Below, piece after piece: positions 28,225 through 37,643 of a stretch of DNA of 64,000 bases. The notes below the pieces were generated by a model. The model was not told the DNA's origin, did not search any database, and saw only the letters and a list, made by a program, of their open reading frames with translations. The stretch's first letter is position 1; every line of letters starts with the position of its first letter. The position numbers and the translations under genes were made by a program. This DNA comes from Legionella gratiana (GTDB lineage Bacteria; Pseudomonadota; Gammaproteobacteria; Legionellales; Legionellaceae), in NCBI RefSeq assembly GCF_001467695.1, contig NZ_LNYE01000029.1, forward strand, positions 679,769 through 743,768. The letters run 5' to 3'.

Positions 28225-29249
28225 AACAGCAACCCTTGATTTATAAAATCATTTATTTGAGCACGCACTAAATCAATCACATTATTTTTTACTTCAAGAA
28301 CTGCTTGCTCTATCGCATGTTGAAACCCGAGTTCATTCGCACCACCATGACTTTTAACGACTATGCCATTTAAACCGAGCATACTCGCTCCATTATAGCT
28401 GGAAGGATCAAATCGTCTTTTAAGATGCCTTAATGCCGGACGTGCAATTAAAGCTGAAAGTTTGGTATACCAGTTTTTATTAAATGATTCCATAAGTAAA
28501 CTTACAAAAAGCTTTGCAAGCCCTTCACTGGCCTTCAAAGCAACATTACCTACAAATCCATCACAAACTACTAAGTCTACGTCCCCGGTATAAAAATGAT
28601 CTCCTTCCACATAGCCCACATAATTCATTACTGAACACTCAGCAAGCATATGTGCAGTACGCTTGACTTGATCATTTCCTTTCATTTCCTCCACGCCAAT
28701 ATTGAGTAAAGCGATTTTAGGTTTAGGCTTATTAGCAACTGCTTGTACCAATGCAGATCCCATAACTGCAAACTGAAACAAATGTTCCGCACATGAGTCA
28801 ACATTAGCACCTAGGTCAATGACCCAAGTTCTACCCGTTTTCGTTGGCAATTCAGAAACAATCGCAGGCCTATCAATACCGGGAAGTGTCTTAAGGACAA
28901 ACCGTGCTGTAGCCATTAAGGCACCTGTATTTCCAGCACTAACACAGGCTTGCGCCATGCCTTCTTTAACTAAGTTAATTGCCACGCGCATGGAAGAATC
29001 TTTTTTATTACGCAAGGCATGAGAAGGCAATTCGTCCATAGCGACTACTTCTGATGCATGAACTATGGAAAATTGATCTGAGGATGATACACCATATTTT
29101 TTAAAAAAAGAGTGCACCTTGTCGTGAACCCCAACAAGTACTAGCTTCAATTCAGGATTATTTTTTGCCGCGCGAACACAGGCAGGAACCACTACACTTA
29201 ACCCATGATCCCCACCCATCGCATCAATTGCAATGGTAATATTTTTCAA
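28221..29249 (-). CDS. plsX: Phosphate acyltransferase PlsX
   Basis: A 342-residue enzyme that opens with [11 protein letters not shown] and contains [30 protein letters not shown] and the [11 protein letters not shown] loop, all PlsX hallmarks. It makes acyl-phosphate from acyl-ACP for phosphatidic acid synthesis, linking the fab pathway to phospholipids. It lies between rpmF and fabH, the conserved order. Confidence 0.96.
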   Translation of the reverse strand: MKNITIAIDAMGGDHGLSVVVPACVRAAKNNPELKLVLVGVHDKVHSFFKKYGVSSSDQFSIVHASEVVAMDELPSHALRNKKDSSMRVAINLVKEGMAQACVSAGNTGALMATARFVLKTLPGIDRPAIVSELPTKTGRTWVIDLGANVDSCAEHLFQFAVMGSALVQAVANKPKPKIALLNIGVEEMKGNDQVKRTAHMLAECSVMNYVGYVEGDHFYTGDVDLVVCDGFVGNVALKASEGLAKLFVSLLMESFNKNWYTKLSALIARPALRHLKRRFDPSSYNGASMLGLNGIVVKSHGGANELGFQHAIEQAVLEVKNNVIDLVRAQINDFINQGLLL

Positions 29250-29254
29250 GAAAA

Positions 29255-29446
29255 TTACTCTTGTTCGTATACGGTATCAGTATCAATAATCTTTTTACCA
29301 CGATAGTAACCATCTGGTGTCATGTGATGACGAAGATGTGTTTCACCAGTAGTTGCATCAACAGAAAGTGTGGGCTTAGTCAAGGCATCATGTGAACGAC
29401 GCATATCACGACGTGAGCGTGATTTTTTATTTTGCTGTACAGCCAT
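29255..29446 (-). CDS. rpmF: 50S ribosomal protein L32
   Basis: A 63-residue basic protein beginning [22 protein letters not shown], then [19 protein letters not shown] start it at the ATG at 29446, which gives the family's standard N-terminus; the ORF extends six codons further upstream. It lacks the paired cysteines found in zinc-binding L32 variants. Five bases separate it from plsX. Confidence 0.95.
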   Translation of the reverse strand: MAVQQNKKSRSRRDMRRSHDALTKPTLSVDATTGETHLRHHMTPDGYYRGKKIIDTDTVYEQE

Positions 29447-29519
29447 TGTATTACTCCTAAACAATTTGCATTCATAAAGCGTGAATATTAGTGTTAATTC
29501 GATAAAATTTCAATAAAAT

Positions 29520-29939
29520 TCACTTTCTTCCCATCAAAATTTGATTTATTTCACTGCTGCAATCACTCATTTCCGCATGAAATTGTGGTGCATAAAGATG
29601 TAATTCATCAATAAGTATGTCTTCTAGACTTACTTGTAAATTAGCAGAAACAATACACTCATAATATTCCAGTATTTGCTCTGCGCGCTCATCATTACGA
29701 CATACAGCAACCACTGTCTTATTATCATATGGAAAATTAAATTCGTCTAGACAGCGCTGACATTGAAGAGGTAATTTACCTGTAACATGAAGATAAATGA
29801 GGTAAAAATCCTCCTTGGCTTCAACCCAATAAGTCACATCTAAAGAGCATGGAGCAGTTATAAAATTAGGCAAGCGTTCACTGAGCATTATTGTCCTATT
29901 TTGCGAACCGTGTTTGACCATTTCTTGTAAGTGAAGCAT
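29520..29939 (-). CDS. yceD: YceD-family protein (DUF177), 23S rRNA accumulation factor type
   Basis: A 139-residue protein with the conserved core LPLQCQRCLDEF, a CxxC pair, and a downstream acidic region ending in DILIDELHLYAPQFH. YceD is encoded with rpmF across bacteria and is needed for normal 23S rRNA levels. I prefer the ATG at 29939, ten bases after an AGGA, rather than 29948, which is one base from it. First gene of the leftward operon, divergent from mnmA. Confidence 0.88.
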   Translation of the reverse strand: MLHLQEMVKHGSQNRTIMLSERLPNFITAPCSLDVTYWVEAKEDFYLIYLHVTGKLPLQCQRCLDEFNFPYDNKTVVAVCRNDERAEQILEYYECIVSANLQVSLEDILIDELHLYAPQFHAEMSDCSSEINQILMGRK

Positions 29940-30084
29940 TATTATCATATCCTAGAATGTTATATTTTTTGCTTTAACAATGGAAAAGCAGTTAAACTCT
30001 ACTGTAACCCTAGAAAAAGTTTAAGTCTGGTAAAATTAAATTTTTTCACTTTTTAAGTTTAATATTAAGCGGTATCTCAATTTT

Positions 30085-31170
30085 ATGAAAGCTAAAGTTA
30101 TTATTGGAATGTCTGGAGGAGTTGATTCCTCAGTTGCAGCATGGTTATTACAAGAAGCAGGCTATCAAGTCGAAGGCTTGTTTATGAAAAACTGGGAACA
30201 AGATGACAAAAATGAATTTTGTCCGGCAGCACAAGATTTAGCCGATGCTCAAGCAGTATGTAATCAACTGAGAATTCCTCTACATACCGTTAATTTTTCT
30301 AAAGAATATTGGCAAAATGTATTTACTTATTTTTTAAGTGAATATGAAAAAGGAAGAACTCCAAATCCTGACGTACTCTGTAATAGAGAAATAAAATTTA
30401 AAGCTTTTTTAGATCATGCATTAACCCTCGGTGCAGATTATATAGCAACAGGACATTATGCCAAAAATGTAATAGACGGAGATATTGGCTATCTATACAA
30501 AGCAAAAGATAGAGATAAAGATCAAACCTATTTTCTTCATGCCGTAGATCCCAAGGCTTTAGCAAAAACCTTATTTCCCATTGGGGATTACACAAAGCCT
30601 GAAATTAGAGAATTTGCTCAAAAGTTAGGTTTAGTAACTCAAGCTAAAAAAGACTCGACCGGGATTTGTTTTATTGGTGAAAAACGATTTAAATCCTTCC
30701 TACAAGAATTCATCTTAGCTCGACCAGGAGAAATCAAAAGCACCGAAGGAAAAGTATTGGGAAAACATGATGGCTTAATGTTTTATACCTTAGGACAACG
30801 ACAAGGATTAGGTATCGGTGGACTACAAAACGCAACGGATGACCCTTGGTATGTCGTTGATAAGGATATAACGAGTAATACTTTATATATTGCTCAAGGA
30901 AATCAACATCCGATGCTTTATGCACACGGTCTCGTATGTGGTCCCATTCATTGGTTAGCCGATTGTAAGGACCAATTACCTCTTACCTGTTATGCAAAAA
31001 CAAGATACAGACAAGCAGAGCAAGGATGTATGATCTCTCCAGAGGATGTAAATCAGCATTATGTGATGTTCTCAAATCCACAACGAGCGGTTACCCCAGG
31101 GCAATATGTCGTTTTTTATGATAAAAACCAATGCTTGGGGGGTGCTATTATTGAACGCATTATTAGATAA
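30085..31170 (+). CDS. mnmA: tRNA 2-thiouridine(34) synthase MnmA
   Basis: A 361-residue tRNA-modifying enzyme. It has the PP-loop GMSGGVDSS at residues 8-16, the catalytic cysteine C99 in [12 protein letters not shown], the second cysteine C195 in STGICFIG, and the C-terminal GQYVVFY barrel. It inserts sulfur at U34 of Lys, Glu and Gln tRNAs. It is monocistronic, followed by a hairpin at 31172-31191 and a cluster of palindromic repeats. Confidence 0.96.
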   Translation: MKAKVIIGMSGGVDSSVAAWLLQEAGYQVEGLFMKNWEQDDKNEFCPAAQDLADAQAVCNQLRIPLHTVNFSKEYWQNVFTYFLSEYEKGRTPNPDVLCNREIKFKAFLDHALTLGADYIATGHYAKNVIDGDIGYLYKAKDRDKDQTYFLHAVDPKALAKTLFPIGDYTKPEIREFAQKLGLVTQAKKDSTGICFIGEKRFKSFLQEFILARPGEIKSTEGKVLGKHDGLMFYTLGQRQGLGIGGLQNATDDPWYVVDKDITSNTLYIAQGNQHPMLYAHGLVCGPIHWLADCKDQLPLTCYAKTRYRQAEQGCMISPEDVNQHYVMFSNPQRAVTPGQYVVFYDKNQCLGGAIIERIIR

Positions 31171-31171
31171 T

Positions 31172-31191
31172 ATTCAATTCGACAATTGAAT
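31172..31191 (+). terminator. Hairpin after mnmA
   Basis: ATTCAATT (31172-31179) pairs with AATTGAAT (31184-31191) across a CGAC loop, starting right after the stop codon. There is only a short T run behind it, so it may act as a weak terminator or as an RNA 3' end stabiliser. Confidence 0.45.
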
Positions 31192-31204
31192 TTACGTTAT
31201 AATT

Positions 31205-31262
31205 AACGTGAGTTCGACCTAAAAGGCTTTTTCTATGCCTTTTAGGTCGCTAAACGAACGTT
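31205..31262 (+). repeat. Dispersed palindromic repeat, copy 3 (compensated stem)
   Basis: Arms CGACCTAAAAGGC (31215-31227) and GCCTTTTAGGTCG (31237-31249) form a perfect 13-bp stem. Compared with the other copies, an A-to-C change in the left arm is matched by T-to-G in the right arm. The outer parts AACGTGAGTT and CTAAACGAACGTT match copies 1 and 8. Confidence 0.85.
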
Positions 31263-31264
31263 AT

Positions 31265-31292
31265 CCCGTAAAATGCGCCGCATTTATACGGG
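31265..31292 (+). repeat. Additional hairpin between repeat copies 3 and 4
   Basis: CCCGTA-AAATGCG is followed by CGCATTTATACGGG, forming a 13-bp stem with one bulged base. It lies between two palindromic repeat copies and looks like the middle part of a composite element. Confidence 0.7.
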
Positions 31293-31301
31293 ATCCAGAT
31301 C

Positions 31302-31358
31302 TAAATAAAAACAGTTCGATATAAAAAATTACTTTATTTTTTATATCGAACTGACGTT
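31302..31358 (+). repeat. Dispersed palindromic repeat, copy 4 (second subtype)
   Basis: An 18-bp perfect stem is formed by CAGTTCGATATAAAAAAT (31312-31329) and its complement (31336-31353), with a six-base loop. The first 41 bases are identical to copy 7 at 43089-43129. It sits about 30 bp before the erpA start, so it lies in or just upstream of the erpA leader. Confidence 0.85.
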
Positions 31359-31386
31359 ATAATTATATGATACAACGGGAGTTAAA

Positions 31387-31776
31387 ATGGCTGCTATAGA
31401 TATATCCCCTACTACCAGTGATATCCGCTTTTCTGTTAATGCCGCAGATAAAGTAGCTGAGTTGATTAAAGAAGAAAATAATTTTAACTTGAATCTTCGT
31501 ATTTCTATTACGGGTGGAGGTTGCTCTGGATTTCAATATGGATTTAGTTTCGATGAAGAAATCAATGAAGATGATACAGTCATTGTGCAACAATGCTCAG
31601 ATGGAACATCTTCTGTAAAACTTCTCATTGATTCAATGAGCTATCAATATTTGCATGACGCAGAAATTGATTATACTCAAGGCATACAAGGCGAACAATT
31701 TATTATCCGCAATCCGAATGCAAAAACCACTTGTGGATGTGGCTCGTCATTTAGCATTGACAATGATGAAGAATAA
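31387..31776 (+). CDS. erpA: Iron-sulfur cluster insertion protein ErpA
   Basis: A 129-residue A-type carrier with the three ligand cysteines in [11 protein letters not shown] and CGCGSSF, the latter at the C-terminal end. It delivers Fe-S clusters to target enzymes such as those of isoprenoid synthesis. A GGGAG ribosome site precedes the ATG. The extended N-terminus (about 20 residues before the domain) is normal for ErpA rather than IscA. It converges with the L,D-transpeptidase gene. Confidence 0.92.
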   Translation: MAAIDISPTTSDIRFSVNAADKVAELIKEENNFNLNLRISITGGGCSGFQYGFSFDEEINEDDTVIVQQCSDGTSSVKLLIDSMSYQYLHDAEIDYTQGIQGEQFIIRNPNAKTTCGCGSSFSIDNDEE

Positions 31777-31827
31777 AAAAGACCATCATCTAAGTACGAT
31801 GAAAAATTAAGTTTAGTTTTGCTAAAT

Positions 31828-32298
31828 TCAATAAGGACGCACAATTACTTTAGTTCCTATTTCAATGAAATGATAACGTAGCCACTTAGCATCGCTAGGA
31901 GTCACACGTATACATCCATGACTGGCATTATAATTAGGTACGTCATACGAACCATGTATTGCATAATATTTTGAAAAAAACATGCAATATGGCATAGGTG
32001 AGCCGCCTTTACCTACGGGATACCGGCTTGAAACACACCCGGGACCACCTTTACTCCAAACTGTGAAAACGCCAGATGGGGTCTTACAACTGCGATGTAT
32101 GTCTGGGCAATATCGTTTACCTCCCGAAGCTCTTCCTGTACGAACCACTTTACCTTGTGAATTAATAGCTTTCCATGAATGAGTATTTGGATTAAAAATA
32201 AAAGTATTTGCAACTGCGGGAGAAGAACAAAACAAATACACTAGTGGAATAAGTAAAATGAACGTTAGTGATGATAAAACAGGAGTTTGCTTTTCCAT
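31828..32298 (-). CDS. Exported L,D-transpeptidase, EnhA-like
   Basis: A 156-residue YkuD-fold protein with an N-terminal signal (hydrophobic residues 9-22, likely cleavage after AVA at 30). The catalytic motif is H115, H127 and C129 in SHGCIRV. Four further cysteines (64, 71, 88, 105) recur at equivalent places in the second L,D-transpeptidase at 46409. Such enzymes make 3-3 peptidoglycan cross-links or attach proteins to the wall. Legionella EnhA (enhanced entry) proteins belong to this group. It is divergent from a small exported protein gene. Confidence 0.85.
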   Translation of the reverse strand: MEKQTPVLSSLTFILLIPLVYLFCSSPAVANTFIFNPNTHSWKAINSQGKVVRTGRASGGKRYCPDIHRSCKTPSGVFTVWSKGGPGCVSSRYPVGKGGSPMPYCMFFSKYYAIHGSYDVPNYNASHGCIRVTPSDAKWLRYHFIEIGTKVIVRPY

Positions 32299-32428
32299 AA
32301 TAATTCCTACGTATTATTCCTCTTTACTCTTTATTTTAGATTAATTTTTGATCAAAACAAAATATTTTTGAGCAACAGTGTAATAATTGTTCTACTATAT
32401 TAGTTGAGCACTATTAAAAGGATTAATC

Positions 32429-32857
32429 ATGCGTAGACTTATACCTGCAGTAACCTCTATTTTTATTAGCTGCACTATAATACCGTACACGGCACAAGCG
32501 GATAGCCCTAGCACCGCTAGTACTACAAGCACTGACACTACAAGCACGAGTACATCTAGCACTTCTCCAAGTCTTTCAAAAGATGAATGGTTTAAATCGA
32601 TTACTCCTTTACTACCAGAGCTTATTTGTAAAGGATTCGAGAATGATGCTCAGTTGAAAAAACGACTTGATGATATCAAAATGACTCATGAGCAATGTCT
32701 GGCTGCAATTCCTGAAAGTGTCAGTAAATGTCAACAACAAATTTATGCAAACGTACCCGATAAACTCACTGATGAAAGCGCAGCCACTTGGGGAAAAAAT
32801 CTAGGGGAATGTATAGGCAAAGACTTTGCAATTAAATATTTAATTCCAAAAAGTTAA
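32429..32857 (+). CDS. Small exported protein, unknown function (142 residues)
   Basis: I do not recognise a family. The protein has a signal peptide ending near residue 24 (AQA), a Ser/Thr-rich low-complexity linker at about residues 26-50, and a C-terminal domain with four cysteines (ELICKGF, EQCLAA, SKCQQ, GECIGK) that could form two disulfides in the periplasm. The gene has an AAAAGGA ribosome site and is divergent from the L,D-transpeptidase gene. A palindromic repeat follows it before the convergent dnaQ. Confidence 0.75.
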   Translation: MRRLIPAVTSIFISCTIIPYTAQADSPSTASTTSTDTTSTSTSSTSPSLSKDEWFKSITPLLPELICKGFENDAQLKKRLDDIKMTHEQCLAAIPESVSKCQQQIYANVPDKLTDESAATWGKNLGECIGKDFAIKYLIPKS

Positions 32858-32914
32858 CCAGATAATGCACAAAAAATTGAATAAGCTGAGATAAAGGCTA
32901 GAAAATTTATTTTT

Positions 32915-32958
32915 AGCGTAGCTCGACATAAAAGGATCAGATGCCTTTTATGTCGGTT
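32915..32958 (+). repeat. Dispersed palindromic repeat, copy 5
   Basis: Arms CGACATAAAAGG (32924-32935) and CCTTTTATGTCG (32944-32955) pair perfectly. The outer sequence has decayed relative to other copies. It lies between two convergent genes, so it may terminate both. Confidence 0.8.
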
Positions 32959-32961
32959 CTA

Positions 32962-33663
32962 TTAGTTGTCTTCCCAATAATTAATCCCTGTTTTTTTGTG
33001 CAAAAACGCAACAAATGCTTGATGTGATTCAAGCTCTTCAGTGCTGGCTGCTAAGACTACTGAATGTTCTAAACTAAGCGCAGCAATTTCTTGATTCTTT
33101 GCTTTCACACGGACAGAGGTCTCTTCAGCTTCTGCAAATAAGCTGGTTTGACCACCAGTCATTGCCAAATAAACAAATGCCAAAATTTCAGCATCGAGTA
33201 AAGCTCCATGCAACTCACGATTAAAGTGATCAATTCCGTATCGCTTACATAGAGCATCTAAACTATTACGTTGGCCTGGGTATTTCTCTCTTGCTAAAAC
33301 TAAGGTATCAATAATCTTGCAATAAACGTCAAGCCTCTTATTCCAGTTAATAAGCTGTAATTCTGAATTTAAAAAACCGATATCAAAAGGTGCATTGTGG
33401 ATAATTAATTCTGCACCACTAATAAACTGCCAAAACTCTTCAGCAACCTCTTCAAATATAGGTTTGTCTTGTAAAAATTCGTTACTTATTCCATGAACAC
33501 GAAACGCGCCCTCATCAACAAGACGTTGTGGATTAAGATAAACATGAAAATGATTTTTGGTTAATTTTCTATCAATCAATTCCACGCAACCAATTTCTAT
33601 AACACGATGTCCTTGCTCATGTCCGATACCTGTAGTTTCTGTATCTAAAACAACTTGTCGCAT
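32962..33663 (-). CDS. dnaQ: DNA polymerase III epsilon subunit (3'-5' proofreading exonuclease)
   Basis: A 233-residue exonuclease with Exo I LDTETTGIG (metal-binding Asp/Glu), Exo II NAPFDIGFL and Exo III HGALLDAEILA. The C-terminal tail would bind the alpha subunit. dnaQ beside rnhA is a conserved gammaproteobacterial pair, but here both run in the same direction, with three bases between them. Confidence 0.95.
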   Translation of the reverse strand: MRQVVLDTETTGIGHEQGHRVIEIGCVELIDRKLTKNHFHVYLNPQRLVDEGAFRVHGISNEFLQDKPIFEEVAEEFWQFISGAELIIHNAPFDIGFLNSELQLINWNKRLDVYCKIIDTLVLAREKYPGQRNSLDALCKRYGIDHFNRELHGALLDAEILAFVYLAMTGGQTSLFAEAEETSVRVKAKNQEIAALSLEHSVVLAASTEELESHQAFVAFLHKKTGINYWEDN

Positions 33664-33666
33664 GCT

Positions 33667-34101
33667 TTACTCTCTTAACTCTTCAATAGCTTGATTAGCC
33701 AAAGCGTCAACAAGCTCATTTTCCAAATGGCCTGAATGACCTTTAACCCAATGCCAATTTATTTGATGACGAGAAGCTAATTCATCAAGTAACATCCAAA
33801 GATCAGCGTTCTTTACCGGTTCTTTTTTGGAGTTTCGCCATCCCTTCATTTTCCAATTAGGCAGCCAGTCCATCATTCCTTGCCTTAAATATTGAGAGTC
33901 AGTATATAGGTCTACAGTACAAGAACGCTTTAGAGCCTCCAAGCCTTTAATCGCCGCCATAAGTTCCATACGATTATTTGTAGTATGTACCTCTCCGCCG
34001 TGTAAGGTTTTTTCCTGCCCCTTATAGCGGAGTAATACTCCCCAGCCTCCAGGCCCTGGATTTCCTTTACATGCTCCATCGGTATAGATTTCAACAATCA
34101 C
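33667..34101 (-). CDS. rnhA: Ribonuclease HI
   Basis: A 144-residue RNase H with the four acidic active-site residues in [31 protein letters not shown] and ELVDALAN. It removes RNA from RNA-DNA hybrids. Its ATG overlaps the hutH stop codon (ATGA, 34098-34101), an unusual partnership with a histidine-degradation gene. RNase HII (rnhB) is encoded separately in the window. Confidence 0.96.
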   Translation of the reverse strand: MIVEIYTDGACKGNPGPGGWGVLLRYKGQEKTLHGGEVHTTNNRMELMAAIKGLEALKRSCTVDLYTDSQYLRQGMMDWLPNWKMKGWRNSKKEPVKNADLWMLLDELASRHQINWHWVKGHSGHLENELVDALANQAIEELRE

Positions 34102-35636
34102 TTTGGATCCTCAATATCCCACAAGTGAAAAAAAGGAGTTGCAAACTCTCTGGCTAAAATTTTCTTTTTAATGAGATCAATATCAGGTGCAAAAAAGCGA
34201 TCACTGTCATAGGGTTCTACATAAGTTCGTAGGCGCTGATACGCTTCTTCCAATAATCGAGATGATTGTAACGGCTTATGAAATTCTATTCCCTGACTTG
34301 CTGCCAATAATTCAATTGCCAAAATGGTTGCGGTATTATCATTCATATTGTGTAATCTTCGTGCAGCGCTTGTGGCCATGGAAACATGATCTTCTTGATT
34401 AGCTGAAGTAGGTAAACTATCTACTGAATGCGGATGAGCGAGTGCCTTGTTTTCACTCGCACATGCAGCAGCAGTCACATGGGCAATCATAAAACCTGAA
34501 TTTAAGCCACTTTCTTTAATTAAAAAAGCCGGTAACCCACTAAAGTTTTTATCAATAAGTAATGCAATACGACGTTCCGCATTAGAGCCAATTTCAGCTA
34601 TAGCTAATGCAAGATTATCGGCTGCCATAGCAACGATTTCGCCATGAAAATTACCCCCTGAAATAATCTGCCCTTGCTCACTAAAAACAAGAGGATTATC
34701 AGAAACAGCATTCACCTCAACTTGTAACGTCTCCTTCACAAATTGAATTTGATGGAGTATCGCGCCCATAATTTGTGGTTGGCATCGTAACGAGTAGGGA
34801 TCTTGTACACGGGCACAATCAAGATGTGACTCTCTGATCTGACTTCCTGCTAATAATTCTCTATAACATGCAGCCACACTTCTCTGCGCATCATGTCCAC
34901 GAACCTTTTGAATTCGATCATCAAAAGGCACATCACTGCCATTGGCAGCATCAACGGTTAATGCACCTGCTATCAGTGCTGTTTCAAACAGATTTTCCGT
35001 AGCAAACAAAGCAGTTATAGCAATTGCAGTTGAAACTTGTAATCCATTTAGAAGAGCCAACCCCTCTTTAGCTTCTAATTCAATTGGTTTTAGACCCGCA
35101 ATTTTTAATCCTTCTACCGCACTTATTTTTTTCCCTTGATAACGTACTTCTCCTACACCCAATAAAGGTAACGACATATGGGCTAAAGGAGCTAAATCAC
35201 CTGAAGCACCAACAGAACCTTTAGATGGAATACAAGGGTAAATCTTATGATTGTATAAAGAAATTAAAGTTTCAATCAGTTCCAACCGCACTCCAGAATA
35301 ACCTTGTGCTAAATTATTTATTTTTAGTAATAATATTAAAGCTACAATTTCATCGGAAAGTAATTCACCTGTACCACAAGCATGGGAAAGAACAATATTT
35401 TTTTGTAATTGCTTTAAATTTTCTGAAGAGATGGTTTGATTGGCTAAAGATCCAAACCCAGTGTTAATGCCATACACCGTCTTTTTATCAAGAATTACTT
35501 TTTTGACAGTTTGATGGGATGCGTGAATCTGCGCAAATACATTTTCAGCTAAAGTGCACTTCATTTGCTGATTTAAAACTTGCTTAATTGACTGTAAAGT
35601 CAACGTTCCAGGTTGAAGAATAAAATGTTCAGACAT
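34098..35636 (-). CDS. hutH: Histidine ammonia-lyase
   Basis: A 512-residue enzyme of the MIO aromatic ammonia-lyase family. The self-cyclising tripeptide Ala-Ser-Gly is in [16 protein letters not shown] at about residues 139-154; YGINTGFG and QEDHVSM are also present. It converts histidine to urocanate. hutU lies 116 bp upstream in the same direction, so the first two steps of histidine breakdown are encoded together. hutI and hutG are not here. Confidence 0.96.
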   Translation of the reverse strand: MSEHFILQPGTLTLQSIKQVLNQQMKCTLAENVFAQIHASHQTVKKVILDKKTVYGINTGFGSLANQTISSENLKQLQKNIVLSHACGTGELLSDEIVALILLLKINNLAQGYSGVRLELIETLISLYNHKIYPCIPSKGSVGASGDLAPLAHMSLPLLGVGEVRYQGKKISAVEGLKIAGLKPIELEAKEGLALLNGLQVSTAIAITALFATENLFETALIAGALTVDAANGSDVPFDDRIQKVRGHDAQRSVAACYRELLAGSQIRESHLDCARVQDPYSLRCQPQIMGAILHQIQFVKETLQVEVNAVSDNPLVFSEQGQIISGGNFHGEIVAMAADNLALAIAEIGSNAERRIALLIDKNFSGLPAFLIKESGLNSGFMIAHVTAAACASENKALAHPHSVDSLPTSANQEDHVSMATSAARRLHNMNDNTATILAIELLAASQGIEFHKPLQSSRLLEEAYQRLRTYVEPYDSDRFFAPDIDLIKKKILAREFATPFFHLWDIEDPK

Positions 35637-35752
35637 TCAATTAACTCCTTGCTATTTCAAGAACATATCGCTTGGATGCAACGAAACGAACCCAGAAAAT
35701 TCGTGCTCTATAAAACCTGGACCCCACCTCGCTTTACCCTGAATCTTCTACT

Positions 35753-37417
35753 CTAAATCTCCATAGGCAGCCAGAGCGAATTTTCTTTAGCGCATTTTTT
35801 TGCACTATCGTATCCTGCATCTGCATGCCGCATTACCCCAGTAGCTGGGTCATTATGCAAAACTCGTGCTAATCGCAGTGCAGCTTTTTCTGTTCCATCA
35901 GCAACAATAACAACTCCTGCATGTTGTGAAAAACCCATCCCTACTCCCCCACCATGGTGAATGCTAACCCATGTTGCACCACTGGCACAATTGAGTAGCG
36001 CATTGAGTAAGGGCCAATCAGAAACCGCATCGCTGCCATCCATCATTCCTTCTGTTTCACGATTAGGGCTTGCTACAGAGCCTGAGTCTAAATGATCACG
36101 ACCGATCACAATCGGTGCTTTAACTTCACCGTTTCGAACCATCCAATTAAACGCTAGTGCTAAGCGTGCTCGGTCTTTTAAGCCAACCCAACAAATTCGG
36201 GCTGGTAACCCTTGAAAAGAAATTTTCTTTTTCGCCATATCTAACCAATGATGCAGATGGTGATTGTCTGGAAGCAGTTTTTTTACCATTTCATCAGTAG
36301 CATAAATATCCTCTGGGTCTCCTGATAAAGCCACCCATCTAAAAGGCCCAATTCCTTCACAGAATAGTGGGCGAATGTACGCTGGAACAAAGCCTTCAAA
36401 TGCAAAAGCGTTTTTTTCTCCTGCCTCAAAAGCCATTTGCCGTATGTTATTTCCATAATCGAAAACAGGGATGCCCTTTTTTTGGAATTGCAGCATTGCA
36501 TGAACTTGGAGTGCCATCGATTTCTTAGCCGCGGCCACAACGTCTTCAGGAGCAGTTTTCCGCAACTTAGCGGCATGTTCTAAAGTCCAGCCAGCTGGAA
36601 GATAACCGTTTAATGGATCATGAGCACTGGTTTGGTCTGTAACTAAAGCTGGAGAAGCCCCTCGCTCTACCAACTTCGGAAAAATTTCTGCCGCATTCCC
36701 TAAAATAGCAACAGATAAAGGAGTTTTTTTCTGACAAGATTCGTTTATCCAATTTAAAGCTTCATCTAAATCTGTGGTATAGCGATCTAAGTATTTAGTT
36801 TTAAGACGCTTTTCAATTCTTGCTAAATCGCATTCAACAGCCAAAACACTCGCTCCTGCCATTGTCCCAGCTAAGGTTTGTGCGCCCCCCATCCCTCCTA
36901 GACCGCCTGTTAAAATCCAACGGCCTTCTAAACTGCCTCCATAATGCTTACGAGCCGCAGCAACAAAAGTTTCATATGTTCCTTGCACAATACCTTGAGA
37001 TCCAATGTAAATCCAACTACCCGCAGTCATCTGCCCATACATCATCAGACCTTTTTTATCTAATTCATTAAAATGGTTCCAATTAGCCCAATGAGGAACT
37101 AAATTAGAATTAGCAATGAGAACCCGAGGAGCATCTTCATGAGTAGTAAACACCCCCACTGGTTTTCCTGATTGAATTAATAATGTTTGTTCTTCATTTA
37201 AGACCTTAAGAACCTCAACAATTTTGTCAAAACAATCCCAATTACGTGCCGCTTTCCCCAATCCTCCATAAACAACTAAAGAATCAGGATCCTCTGCTAC
37301 TTCGGGATCAAGATTATTGCAAAGCATTCGTAGCGCAGCTTCTGTAAGCCAACTTTTAGCTTGTTTTTCAGTGCCTCGATTAGCTTTAATTATCCGATTT
37401 TTAGTGTTCGCATTCAT
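35753..37417 (-). CDS. hutU: Urocanate hydratase
   Basis: A 554-residue NAD-dependent enzyme with [12 protein letters not shown] near the N-terminus, [10 protein letters not shown] (the NAD-binding loop), YGNNIRQMA, and [15 protein letters not shown] near the C-terminus. It hydrates urocanate to imidazolonepropionate. I start it at the ATG at 37417, preceded by a good GGGAGGA ribosome site, rather than the in-frame codon 15 residues upstream. Divergent from the POT transporter gene. Confidence 0.96.
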   Translation of the reverse strand: MNANTKNRIIKANRGTEKQAKSWLTEAALRMLCNNLDPEVAEDPDSLVVYGGLGKAARNWDCFDKIVEVLKVLNEEQTLLIQSGKPVGVFTTHEDAPRVLIANSNLVPHWANWNHFNELDKKGLMMYGQMTAGSWIYIGSQGIVQGTYETFVAAARKHYGGSLEGRWILTGGLGGMGGAQTLAGTMAGASVLAVECDLARIEKRLKTKYLDRYTTDLDEALNWINESCQKKTPLSVAILGNAAEIFPKLVERGASPALVTDQTSAHDPLNGYLPAGWTLEHAAKLRKTAPEDVVAAAKKSMALQVHAMLQFQKKGIPVFDYGNNIRQMAFEAGEKNAFAFEGFVPAYIRPLFCEGIGPFRWVALSGDPEDIYATDEMVKKLLPDNHHLHHWLDMAKKKISFQGLPARICWVGLKDRARLALAFNWMVRNGEVKAPIVIGRDHLDSGSVASPNRETEGMMDGSDAVSDWPLLNALLNCASGATWVSIHHGGGVGMGFSQHAGVVIVADGTEKAALRLARVLHNDPATGVMRHADAGYDSAKKCAKENSLWLPMEI

Positions 37418-37643
37418 ACAGAATCCTCCCTTATAGAGAATCAAAATAGAAGCATGATACACTAGAGAAATTTAAGAGCATAGACATCAATGTAAGTTAT
37501 AAAATAATAAATTTATTTTGCAAGCATGGAATCCAATCTCTTATTATCTTATTTACAATGTGTGACTTATAAAAACACTTTGTATAAAAATATAAAAAAT
37601 GATATCTTATATAAATTAACGAATTCAAAGTGTATCTATTAAA

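Noticed and set aside
37418-37643. HutC operator between hutU and the POT transporter
   Set aside because: The region is rich in TATA-like runs but I could not find a clear inverted repeat of the TGTATATACA type.
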